Source: Spirogloea muscicola (taxonomy: Eukaryota; Streptophyta; Zygnematophyceae; Spirogloeales; Spirogloeaceae). Taken from it: DNA of 11,235 bases. The position numbers and the translations under genes were made by a program. The number at the start of each line of letters is the position of its first letter. Positions within the stretch are counted from its first letter, which is position 1. The notes under the pieces were generated by a model. It was not told the origin of the DNA, did not search any database, and worked only from the letters and a program-made list of their open reading frames with translations. Positions 1 through 7,990 of the stretch are shown in pieces. Where the stretch lies: assembly GCA_009602725.1 (NCBI GenBank), contig WELB01000114.1, forward strand, positions 17,832 through 29,066, written 5' to 3'.

Positions 1-584
1 TGGAGCGGCATGACGCCGGAGTGCTCCGCTGCCACCGCGAAGCCAGCCTCCACCAGGATGCTGTGCATCGCGTCCCGGAGGCGGTCGTGGGCCGCCGTCC
101 TCTCGCCGCCATGGGAACCGCGCAGGACGTGAGCAGCCAGCTCGCCAGGCTTGGCCCCTCGCTCGCCACACTGGCATTGACGCACGCCCTGGAGGCATGG
201 AGGCGGCAGCCCCAGGAGCCGGTGGACGGCAGTGCGAAACACCTCATCTGGGAGGGTCAGGGCGTCAGTGATGGGGAGTGCCTGGAGCCACGCCGCTGCC
301 CCCGCGGAGGAGGCCGAATGTAGTCTCGCGCGCCCGCGCAGGTCAGCCTCAGGAAGCTGCAGCACGGCGGTGGTGTAGGCGGCCTTGTCGACGACGGCCG
401 CGAAGCGCGCTTGGACTCGCAGGTCAGCGGTGTGCGCGAGGTGCGCAAAGGAGACCGCCTGGCCGGCCATGTCGGGGTGCGCCGCGAGCAGCTCCTGGTA
501 TGGCTTGCCGCGCCTTGAGCGAGGGAGAAGGCCAGGGGAAGCGCTAAGAAGAACAAGCACACGAAGAAACAAAGCAGCTACGAA
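1..584 (-). mobile_element. Partial retroelement-type ORF (probable C-terminal region of a reverse-transcriptase polyprotein), runs off the left edge
   Basis: One minus-strand frame is open from the TGA at 587-585 to the window edge (about 194 codons) with no stop. Its first ATG is near 474, so the N-terminal part is missing or was never here. Seen: an Ala/Leu-rich helical stretch containing AAAWLQALP and LTLPDEVFRTAVHRLLGLP, then CQCG at about 176-165, then HVLRGSHGGERTAAHDRLRD, then a Glu/Val-rich stretch (ILVEAGFAVAAEHS). From knowledge of the family, the order 'WL.ALP...F..A...RLGLP...C.CG...H.L.C...G...RHD.LRD' is common at the C-terminal end of retroelement-like proteins in green algae and chytrids, downstream of the reverse transcriptase. 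The Cys expected after H.L is Arg here, so the fragment may be decayed. Neither a reverse transcriptase core nor element ends can be seen. A hypothetical host protein is the alternative. Confidence 0.5.
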
Positions 585-885
585 TCACTCAGTAACCCCT
601 GCTAAGCAGCCGCAGATCAGAGATGCTAGGCTCCTGGAAGTGGGTCCCCTGGCTCAGAGCCAGAGGCAGCAGCAAAAAGGTTTACTCCGGACGACGCGCT
701 GGCCTCCTCCCACCATCTGGACGAGCCTCTCTCCCGTCAGCAGCCGCTTCACTCGTCTCACTCATCAGCACCCCCGCAGCCCAGAAAAGCCAGCAGCGAG
801 CCCAAGCCCAAGCCCCAACCCCCCCCCGCGCCTCCGCCGTCCCTGCCCCAGGCTCGCGCCCCGCTCGCCCCCGCCCGCCGGCGCC
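585..885 (+). promoter_or_regulatory. Presumed promoter and 5'UTR of the eIF3i gene
   Basis: This is the only space between the retroelement-like frame on the other strand and the eIF3i start codon. The last 120 bases are strongly C-rich with few purines, as expected for a GC-rich algal leader, and end in gcgccATGc, a reasonable eukaryotic start context. No TATA box or other recognisable core element is visible. Assignment is by position only. Confidence 0.4.
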
Positions 886-3200
886 ATGCGGCCCATCCTG
901 CTCAAGGGCCACGAGCGGCCGCTCACGTTCCTCAAGTACAACCGCGAGGGCGACCTGCTGGTGTCGTGCGCCAAGGACCACCAGCCCAACATCTGGTACG
1001 CCGACAACGGCGACCGCCTGGGCACGTACCGCGGCCACAACGGCGCCGTGTGGACCGCCGACATCACGCGCGACTCGCGCCGCCTCATCACCGGCTCCGC
1101 CGACCAGTCCGCCATGCTCTGGGACCTCGAGACCGGCGCGCAGGCCTTTGTCTTCCACTTTGACGCGCCCGCGCGCTCCGTCGACTTCTCGCACGGCGAG
1201 CACCTCGTCGCCGTCACCACCGACCCCTTCATGGGCGCTTCCTCCGCCGTCCACGTCAAGCGCATCGCCGACGACAAGGCCGACCGTGAGCGCCCACCAA
1301 CCTCCATCCCCCGCGCCGCCCAGCCGCCCAAGGGCTGGCAGCAACGAGCGCTCGCAGCTCCTCAGGGGCTCGATGGCACGAGGCGCCCTCTTGGTGCGAG
1401 CCTGTGCCAAGGCCCTGGCTCCGCGCCGGCGGGCGGGTCGAGAGGGGCACACAGCCTTCAGTTGCTGCTCGTTGAGCTGGTGCCTCGCTTGGTGCTGCAG
1501 AGGACGACGAGACCCTCCTGACGATCAAGGGCCCCGTGGGCCGCATCAACCGCTGCGTCTGGGGCCCGCTGAACAGGACGCTGATCGGAGCTGGGGAGGA
1601 TGCCACCGTCCGCATGTGGGATGCTGAGGTGACTTGCTTTTGACTGATGCATCTCTCCTCTCCAATCTTTTGCTGGTGGTACCCGGTTGTCTGTTCCGTG
1701 CCCATCTGATAACTACTCTCAGGCCCAGTCAATACTCGGGCCCATGCTACCACCTCTTTCCGCGTTCTTCGGAGCCCCTGAGCTTCGCTGTGTGGTTCTC
1801 CTTGGGCTTTCAGACGGGTCAGGTGCTCAAGGAGAGCGATGCTGAGACTGGTCACCAAAAGAGGATTGCATCGCTCGAAGTGTCAGCAGATGGCTCTCAC
1901 TTCATCACTGGGTCCAATGACAAGTCTGCCAAGGTGAGATTTGATCAGTGTAACCTGTCTCCTACCCCACCATGCAACAGATACCATGCAACAGCTTGTC
2001 TTCCTCTGACTTGCGGCCTTGATTGTGAGTACTTGGCACTGGGTCAACCCTTTAGGATCCACTTGATTAACCAGCAGCCTACGACTATGCTGTTGCTATT
2101 CTTCTGACTCTTTTGTCAGAGGGCCATCACAAGATGCTGAGGCGAGCTGCAAATGCCGCAGCTCAGGTTGCATCACTGCGCAGCCCTGGTTAAGTCATTA
2201 CTTGCTTGAGCCTGCAGCTCTGGGATATCAGGACACTAGAGGCCCTCAAGACCTACTCGACGGAGCGGCCTGTTAATGCTGCATCTATATCCCCCTCACT
2301 CGATCATGTATGTGACCATCAACCAGTGCACAAGTAGAACAGTACGACGCCCAACATACATGCTGGCAGATGGCGGCCTCGGATTCTGGCTTTGTTACGT
2401 ATATGTAGGCTGCTTGTTGACATGGAGGTATGCCTGGTCCTCGGTGGGCCAGCTAGCAGGCAGGGTCCAGCAGCAGGCAGGGAGGCAGGACATGCATCTC
2501 GTGCCCTCCTGCTGGAATTGTCTGGAGCTACAAGAAGATGAAGGTCCATCCTTTGTCTTGTGCAGGTAGTCATTGGAGGTGGGCAGGATGCTGCCAGTGT
2601 AACCACGACATCATCAAGGGCTGGCAAATTCGAGGCAAAGTTCTTCCACAAGGTGCTCATCTTATGTCATTCGCGCTCGCGCTCGCAGTTGCAGAACAGG
2701 CATGGTCTGTCTAGCGGCAGGGCAGTTGTATGTCACAATTCAAGCCCCTATATGATGCTAGCAATATCCCCGTGCTCTCCTCTTGTTGGCCTCCAGGTGT
2801 TTGAGGAGGAGATTGGTGGAGTGAAAGGCCACTTTGGCCCCATCAATGCGTTGTCGTTCAGCCCAGATGGGAGGAGGTAATGCGCAATGCATCAGTTTCT
2901 GGCATGGCTTGTGGAAGAGCTTACTCAGATTGTACCAGCTTCACATTCTCTCATACTTCCAATGATGGTGGCTTTAAAGAGGATGCAGGCAATGCACTCA
3001 TTGGGCTGGCACATTGTGTGTGTGCATCCTGCCCACCTCCAATGACTACCTGCACAAGACAAAGGATGGACCTTCATCTTCTTGTAGCATACACATCTCA
3101 CCTGACGTTTGTAATTTGGTGCAGTTTTGCGAGTGGAGGCGAGGATGGTTATGTTCGGATACATCACTTTGACTCGGACTACTTCCACATAAAGATATGA
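886..3200 (+). CDS. EIF3I: Eukaryotic translation initiation factor 3 subunit I (eIF3i), complete, 7 exons, 326 aa
   Basis: Exons: 886-1285, 1501-1628, 1814-1933, 2218-2307, 2566-2652, 2797-2876, 3125-3200 (981 nt including TGA). All six introns are GT-AG and all phases join (1,0,0,0,0,2). The protein opens with [20 protein letters not shown] and ends [12 protein letters not shown], both characteristic of eIF3i. It is a WD40 propeller: WD-type repeat ends are visible as PNIWYAD (about residue 44), AMLWDLE (about 83), VRMWDAE (about 174) and LWDIRT (start of exon 4). The conserved [35 protein letters not shown] and SGGEDGYVR blocks follow. Length matches the family (about 325 aa). eIF3i sits in the cytosolic eIF3 complex with subunits b and g and supports 43S/48S assembly on mRNA. 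Exon 1 is extremely GC-rich at third positions, later exons are not. Its 3' end faces an LCIB-family gene. The identification is secure. Exact splice sites are strongly supported by conservation. Confidence 0.96.
1286..1500 (+). other. eIF3i intron 1
   Basis: Donor C|GTGAGC, acceptor tgctgcAG|AGG, phase 1, restoring a CAG codon across the junction (…DDKAD-Q-DDETLL). Forward frames read partly through it, which produces spurious long ORFs, but the eIF3i frame itself is only continuous when it is removed. Confidence 0.85.
2527..2591 (+). repeat. 65-bp inverted repeat, arm 1 (end of intron 4 plus start of exon 5)
   Basis: These 65 bases, covering the last 39 nt of eIF3i intron 4 (including its polypyrimidine tract and AG) and the first 26 nt of exon 5, recur as an exact reverse complement at 3024-3088 in intron 6. 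Both flanks diverge at once. The exonic part encodes the start of VVIGGGQDA, a conserved eIF3i block, so this arm is the original and the intronic arm is the copy. Confidence 0.93.
3024..3088 (-). repeat. 65-bp inverted repeat, arm 2 (inside eIF3i intron 6)
   Basis: Exact reverse complement of 2527-2591, located within intron 6 (2877-3124) and ending 36 nt before its acceptor. In the pre-mRNA the two arms could form a 65-bp duplex enclosing exon 5, intron 5 and exon 6. Read on the minus strand, this copy contains a functional-looking acceptor followed by a piece of exon 5. Confidence 0.93.
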
Positions 3201-3618
3201 AATCATACGTGCAAAGCGAGAGGGGTTTTCTCTAAGAGCTTGGATCTGTCTGCAGTCTGGAAGCTGATACAGAAAACAGGCACTCTTCATAAGCTTCAGG
3301 ACGCAGGACAGCTGCACAAGTATTGTTCCAAAAATATGTACCTACAGAGGCATTCCACCTCTTCTGGAACTCCCTTGGCAGCCGTCCCGCACAGTGCGGC
3401 ATGGGGTCCACATCCATAGCATTTGTACACTTTAGCGGGTTTGGCAGGTGGCAAGCATATGACGACCTACATCCAGCATTGTCAAGAGCTGGTGATGATC
3501 TTGTTGTGACAATTGACCGGGTTTCGTTGATGGGCCAATTCATTCAGGACTAGGTGGGGCTTGACAGCTCAGAATAAGTTGACCCTGTTGTGCAATTAAT
3601 TTGTAGTGCGTATGCCCC

Positions 3619-3623
3619 TTACA
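3619..3623 (-). terminator. Candidate TGTAA poly(A) signal for LCIB-like copy B
   Basis: On the minus strand this reads TGTAA, the usual green-algal poly(A) signal. It is the first such pentamer I find downstream of the copy B stop (4242-4240), giving a 3'UTR of about 620 nt. One pentamer is weak evidence. Confidence 0.3.
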
Positions 3624-4006
3624 CACCTTTTGTGCTTCTTGCTTGTCCTGATTCGTACATCACATGTCAGCCTTGAGTTGGTGAACTTGGTATTGGCTGC
3701 GACTGCAGTTAGTCTTGCCAGGGTGCTTCATCTGTCAGTGTGTTTTTGTATCTGATCAGACCTGGGAGCAGATGTTACCATTGGACTCAGACTGTTTGTT
3801 GCAACATTTCAAACTTTCTCAGCCTTACTCTGCAGTACAGAAAGGGTGTAGCCTGAGTTTGAGTTGCACAATCATAGGCGCCAACGCCTTGTGTGTTGAG
3901 CTATTAGGAAGCTGAACATGCGGACTTCCTGGCAGGTCACAGCATACTGGTTCAAGAGCACATTAAGGTCAGATGAGGCGAAAGCGATGAGCAAAAATGT
4001 TCATGC

Positions 4007-4011
4007 TGTAA
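4007..4011 (+). terminator. Candidate TGTAA poly(A) signal for eIF3i
   Basis: First TGTAA on the plus strand after the eIF3i stop at 3200, giving a long 3'UTR of about 810 nt. Such lengths are known in Chlorella-type algae. If both this site and the minus-strand site at 3619-3623 are used, the transcripts overlap by about 390 nt. Confidence 0.35.
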
Positions 4012-4239
4012 AGCCTTTGGGCGGGCAATCAATGTTGGTCGCACAGCTTTGTCCTGACTAGGGGGCATTGCATGAGACTCCTCTAGCAGGACCTTGAAGC
4101 GTCAACTGAGCAAGGGAGTACAGCTTGTCCTTGACAGAACTGAATGAATGCACACACTGTCCTACAGCAGCATTGGCAACTGATGTATCTCAATCCCTCT
4201 TATAAGTGGACTGAAGTGGAGCTCAGACTACGGCAGACA

Positions 4240-6032
4240 TCAGATCTCCTTCCGCTCGTTGCCGAGCATTGCGTACTTTTCCCCTGTAGATACATAGCTG
4301 CGTCAGCTTAACTTCCTCAAAGCAGTGTTAGTGCGACCGGAGCACCTCTTTACAAGACAAGCCACACAAAGGAGTGAGCAAATTGCAGCATCTGCATGCA
4401 TTACTGAAACAGGCTGAGGCACCTGGGAAGATATAGTCTTCAAAGCCTTTCTCTCCCGTGAAGGAGTCGGCGCCTGCATGGATTTGAACACCCGTGATAA
4501 CGGCATAGTCCACTGTGCCTGTTATTCCAGCCTTGTGGATGTACGATTCGAGCTCCTTCGCTGTCACCTAGTATATGTTCGATTGTCACGCGATCAATGC
4601 TAGAGATATCACATTTTGCCGGTCATACTGCTGGCTGCTAAGGTCTCAGCTCAAGTGTGACTGAAACATTTCAAAAGTGTGGGCAAATGGGGAGTTGCTA
4701 GGGTCAAGGGTGCAGATTAGTGGCTGACCTCCATAGTCAACTTGGTAATATCTGCGAGGCTGAATTCTGAGGGCTTCTGAGGCAGGGCCTTGATGTGTGA
4801 GCCCTGCAGCACGTAATACCAGGCTCTGGATAACAGCGCCATCTCTCTTGACAAAATAATTGTATCACTACATATTTCCTGAGAGAGGTCTGCTTCTATA
4901 GTAGCCAAAGCCCAATGTGGCTGCTTATGAGAAGATTGAACCCGCACTCACAGCTAGCCCCATCATGCATTCTCTAAAGGCCTGCTTAGAAACCAGCTTC
5001 ATGCACTAATCGTTATGGCTACTTGTGTGCATACCAATCTCTTCTTCAGGAAGCTGACTTCCAACTCGTCCGCATCGAGGTCCGCATCAGGGATCGAACC
5101 CTTATTGTCCGCGATCACTTTGTGCATTGCGAGAAGAGCGCCACAGGCACTGCTTGCCTGGCTTCTTCCGATCCTGTGGATTTTCCCCTGCTGCCCTGCA
5201 GCATTGAGAAACGAGACGCACCAGACTACATGACGCTATGAGGTTACCTGTGACCCCTTGCAATGTCAGCTGCAAGACAGCGGCGCTGTTTGGTCACTGC
5301 CTCGCAAGCGGAGTCTGGCATGCGCCACGAAGACGGCTTACCTTCTTTGTCGATCCCAATGTGAGGGAATGCAAAGAAAACATCTGCCATTGCACGACCA
5401 GCTGCCGTCAGGGTCATGAAAATGGTCACAAGTGTTATGATAATGGTTGTCATGGATGGACACGGACATCACGGATCGCAACTATGCTGCGCAGCCCACA
5501 GTAGTGATGTGCAGTGTATGTCTGATAAGAGAGACGCCGCTGGGTGCCACTCATCGAGAAGCTTGAACACTGAGAGGAGGCAGGTACGCAGCGAGCAGAA
5601 CGACGTCGCCCTCACATTTCTCTGATCCGCTCTGGTTAGGCGCGTGGCTCATGCCAGCTTTGAGCCCCGTGGGGCCACAGGTGACGAGGCCCGCAAGCGC
5701 GGACATGTCGAAGGACTCCCCATAGATCTGGGAGCACGGCGAGCAGGCCGGGCAGTCTCAGCAATCAGCTGCCCTTCCAGTTCCACAGAAGTCGGCATGA
5801 ATCAGGCAAAGTCTCCGGATACAGAGGGGAGTGGGTGGGGGCAGGCCTCGTCGATCTTGCGGTAGAAGTGGTGCGTGATCTCATCACGGCAGGTAGCGAC
5901 GAGGGCAATGCTGTTGTCCTTACTGAACCCCAGGTGGTCCAGCGAGCTGCGGACGGACTGGAGGAACTCGACGTCGCGCTGGCAGCCGGGGAAGAGCGAC
6001 TGCGCGGCTTTCAGCGCGGCGGCGGAGGCCAT
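4240..6032 (-). CDS. LCIB/LCIC-family carbonic-anhydrase-like protein, tandem copy B, 7 exons, 254 aa
   Basis: Exons on the minus strand: 6032-5847, 5727-5616, 5383-5342, 5195-5035, 4803-4729, 4567-4423, 4283-4240 (765 nt with TGA), all phases consistent. The protein follows the family from end to end: SLFPGCQ, SIALVATCRDEIT (about 41-53), YGESFDMSALAGLVTCG, HAP, FPHIGID (about 105-111), SSACGALL (128-135), FLKKRL, DYAVITGVQIHAG (212-224) and a C-terminal KYAMLGNERKEI. Expected zinc ligands are Cys48 of CRDE, His107 of HIGID and Cys131 of ACGAL, by analogy with known LCIB/theta-CA structures. The family converts or recaptures CO2/HCO3- in algal carbon concentration; some members are inactive as purified. 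The ATG at 6032 is the only in-frame ATG after the TGA at 6179-6177. It leaves no room for a transit peptide unless an upstream exon exists. Intron 1 needs a GC donor. Paralogue of the gene at 8372-10398. Confidence 0.88.
5728..5846 (-). other. Intron 1 of copy B with apparent GC-AG splice sites
   Basis: Family spacing and the paralogue place the junction after GAC GAG, where the minus strand reads GAG|GCCTGC rather than GT. Copy A has AGG|GTCTGC at the same place. With the GC donor the protein reads KIDE-IYGESF, exactly the spacing of the paralogue. An alternative GT donor at 5822-5821 is in the same phase and would add eight residues (ACPHPLPS). The acceptor at 5730-5728 is firm. Confidence 0.6.
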
Positions 6033-6371
6033 GGCGAGGGCGCGGCGGGGGGAGAAGGCGCGCGGTGTGAGGGGAGGACAAGGCTGGCCAAGCTCTGGCC
6101 GAGGCGACGGGGGGGGGAGCGCGGGGCCGCGTGGCAGCCGTGCTGTTGCATCCCACCCGGCCACGCGGGCGCCCCGTCACCGGCCCCTCATCCCCTTCGG
6201 ATATGGGCAGCGACCGCTTCGCCTCGTGTCCCCTCCTCGTCCCCTCGAAACACGGGCTTCGCTTTGTGTTGCACCACTCGTTGCACTGGCTTCTGCCTGC
6301 ATCTCTCTGCCGCACGCCTTTGCCCTCTCTCCGTCATTCCACTTGGGCTGTATGGTTCTCCGCATTCCGGT
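6033..6371 (-). promoter_or_regulatory. Upstream region of LCIB-like copy B
   Basis: GC-rich sequence directly upstream of the copy B ATG, C-rich on the transcribed strand. The reading frame is open back to a TGA at 6179-6177 and would encode a Pro/Arg-rich stretch with no ATG (only a GTG at 6164). A possible splice acceptor lies at 6096-6095. No TATA box is evident. Confidence 0.35.
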
Positions 6372-6425
6372 CCCTTCAGACCTCGTTGATCCTTTGGCCC
6401 CTTCAGACCTTGTCGATTCCTTTTG
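6372..6425 (+). repeat. Two-copy 27-bp tandem repeat
   Basis: Two adjacent units, 6372-6398 and 6399-6425, each beginning cccttcagacct and continuing with a gatcctttgg-like half. They differ at a few positions. They sit in the pyrimidine-rich tract upstream of copy B. Confidence 0.7.
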
Positions 6426-6560
6426 GGCTGACCTTGCACAGCCATCGCTCCCATGTCCATTCCTTTAGGCTGGCCTTTCCCAGCCACCAGTCAATCTGGC
6501 CGCGCTTCTTTCTTTGGGCTGGCCTCTCCCAGCCACCACTTAATCTGGCCCACCTTCTCG
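6426..6560 (+). repeat. Imperfect 42-49-bp tandem repeat with internal hairpins
   Basis: Units start at ggctg in 6426, 6468 and 6517. The last two share GGCTGG-N6-CCAGCC followed by acca-n-tnaatctggcc, so each copy contains a six-base-pair inverted repeat (6468-6485 and 6517-6534). The first unit is more diverged. No coding signal accompanies them. Confidence 0.65.
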
Positions 6561-7395
6561 GTTTGTCCCTTACTTTCCTGAGTCGTATCGGCTGGCTGAG
6601 TCCTCTTTGCATGCGCGAATTAGCACCTTCCGGGGCCTGCAGGACTTCTTATCTTCTTCTAAGCTGGCTTCTCACACCCATCGCCCCGTTTTGGGAGAGC
6701 CACTGTCTTTCTACGTAAGTGGCTGCTGCAATTCGGGTGCTCAATCTTTCCTTCAATACCCCCTGGTCAGCAGCCGCAAGTACGAGTAGCTTGCTGCCGG
6801 CAATATAGTCAGCGCAGCAAATCCCAGAACCAGCGGGCACAGTGCAGCCTGCCGGCAAGTGCACTGCAAAAGCCTGGGCACGATGCAGCGGGACCCACAG
6901 GCGCATGCGGGATGCCAGAGCGAGCAAACCAGCGGCAAAGAAGCCGGGCTGCTCACCTCTCTGGCCTTGGCATCGTCTAAGCGCAAGCCAGGCAAATTTG
7001 CTTGAGAAGGTCGAGTCACCGACTCTCAAATGCCCAGTGAACGTCTCTGGTGAGCGCAGCACACTCATCACAGGCAAGGTGGTCCCGCAGATGCCTTCTC
7101 CTGGCCGCTCGCAGCCTTGCTGACTGCGTGCCCTGCCTCCTCCGCCGTATCAGTGGGCTTGCTGTGGTCGAGAGACTGTGAATGTGACCTCCTGATCCCT
7201 ATACATACAATTAGGGGTTCAGTACGTCCTTATTGGGATTCGGTTTCGAAATTTGACATTGTCACAACGAATTGCTTGGACCCAACAAGCCCAATCCAAC
7301 TGGCTAAGAAGTTGCAAGGCTGCAGGCGCCAAAGAGCACAAGTATGCGGACCAGCATGCAGCAGACGGATTGTCTTGCTGGCTATCGAAATTAAG

Positions 7396-7415
7396 GTCAA
7401 GCCTGGCGGCTTGAC
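7396..7415. repeat. Perfect 8-bp inverted repeat (hairpin)
   Basis: GTCAAGCC (7396-7403), TGGC spacer, GGCTTGAC (7408-7415). A short perfect stem with a four-base loop. No U-tract or coding context points to a function. Confidence 0.6.
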
Positions 7416-7800
7416 TACCTCCAGCAGCTTACACGACAAGCAGGGTCCCAGAGCCAAGGGCAGCAGGCCGAGCAGCCCGGCTTCAAAGGAGCTCTCTAGC
7501 AGGGGACGCTGGCTGTGAAAGGCCAGCATAAAAGGATAACAAAGCTTCAGCACCACCAAGTCGCTCACTTAGGTGCACCATGTGTGCCTTTCTATGTCGC
7601 TCCAGCATTTGTTGTGGGGTCGAAAGTTAGAAAGGCCACAGGGCACTTCTACTGTGATTCGCCGTGGCAATCCCTATCTGGCTGCTAGCTACTCCGACTT
7701 GCGGCTGTTAACTAGGGGTTACTAAAGCACTCATTTGTAGTAGCCACTCGTGTAGCTGAGTGCATTCCCCTCTCCGGCCCCATAGAATATGTGCTGGCAT

Positions 7801-7839
7801 CTAAACCCCTAAACCCCTGAATCCCTACATCCTAAACCC
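7801..7839 (-). repeat. Short interstitial telomere-like tract
   Basis: Reads CTAAACCC twice in a row, then two degenerate units (ctgaatcc, ctacatc), then CTAAACCC again. This resembles the CCCTAAA repeat of Chlorella/plant-type telomeres, mostly with an 8-nt period. Only three units are exact, so origin from a telomere is suggested rather than shown. Confidence 0.5.
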
Positions 7840-7932
7840 TTCCTGATGTTGTAGACGTAGCTGGATTGTCGTTTCCGCAGGAAAGGCTTGACAGATGCCT
7901 GGAGACTAGACGCCTCAGCAGGCTGACATCCA

Positions 7933-7989
7933 GGGAGAGAAGGCGCCCTGTGCGCATGAAACTGAATGGGAGGCCAATGCTAGCCTTAC
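7933..7989 (+). repeat. Solo copy of the dispersed 57-nt repeat also found at 10735-10791 and 11042-11098
   Basis: Shares, in the same order, gagagaaggcgc, tgcgcatgaaa, aggccaat and agcc-n-ttac with the right arm of the element at 11042-11098, with roughly four bases in five alike. No inverted partner is found nearby, so this is a solo end or a deletion remnant. It lies in the presumed 3'UTR of copy A. Confidence 0.65.
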
Positions 7990-7990
7990 A
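7986..7990 (-). terminator. Candidate TGTAA poly(A) signal for LCIB-like copy A
   Basis: Minus strand TGTAA about 380 nt past the presumed copy A stop, the nearest one found. It coincides with the outer end of the dispersed repeat (7933-7989), so the repeat may have supplied the poly(A) signal. Confidence 0.4.

Larger units (their letters stand above)
3201..4239. other. Convergent intergenic region / overlapping presumed 3'UTRs
   Basis: About 1 kb between the stop of eIF3i (plus) and the stop of LCIB-like copy B (minus). Short open frames occur on both strands but none shows codon bias, a recognisable domain or credible splice partners. I see no RNA gene or repeat here. It most likely holds the two 3' untranslated regions. 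Confidence 0.6.
6561..7932. other. Gene-poor intergenic stretch between the LCIB-like paralogues
   Basis: No gene can be supported. Open frames of 60-140 codons exist on both strands but lack recognisable motifs and consistent codon use. A minus-strand frame at 7068-6957 ends in a good splice donor and is discussed as a possible remote 5' exon of copy B. A hairpin at 7396-7415 and a telomere-like tract at 7801-7839 are the only structured elements seen. Confidence 0.5.

Noticed and set aside
682-1452. Minus-strand 256-codon frame opposite eIF3i exon 1
   Set aside because: Antisense shadow of very GC-rich coding sequence, in which stops are rare. Repetitive Ala/Gly/Val/Arg composition with no domain.
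385-1521. Long plus-strand open frame of 378 codons covering the eIF3i start
   Set aside because: It is the eIF3i exon 1 frame extended 5' through the leader and 3' into intron 1. The family N-terminus [10 protein letters not shown] at 886 and the conserved junction at 1285/1501 decide the gene model.
1969-1994. Two accatgcaacag units in eIF3i intron 3
   Set aside because: A 12-bp direct repeat at 14-nt spacing in an intron, too short to call an element and with no sign of function.
5090-5105. tRNA T-arm-like string (gggatcgaaccc)
   Set aside because: It lies in a conserved exon of copy B, and no acceptor or anticodon arms can be paired around it.
6044-6064. Possible fourth copy of the dispersed repeat (gagaaggcgcgcggtg upstream of copy B)
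   Set aside because: Only about 16 bases match and the similarity does not extend into gcgcatgaaa or ggccaat. In GC-rich DNA this may be chance.
5802-6164. Longer copy B protein starting with GTG at 6164
   Set aside because: GTG is not a credible nuclear start, and the TGA at 6179-6177 closes the frame. The ATG at 6032 matches the start of the paralogue.
5835-6468. Plus-strand frames of 184-197 codons opposite copy B exon 1 and its upstream region
   Set aside because: Antisense to a conserved exon, with low-complexity Arg/Pro/Ser composition and no recognisable motif.
7117-7568. Open frames of 112-133 codons on both strands in the intergenic region
   Set aside because: No family resemblance, no codon bias like the neighbouring genes and no convincing splice partners.
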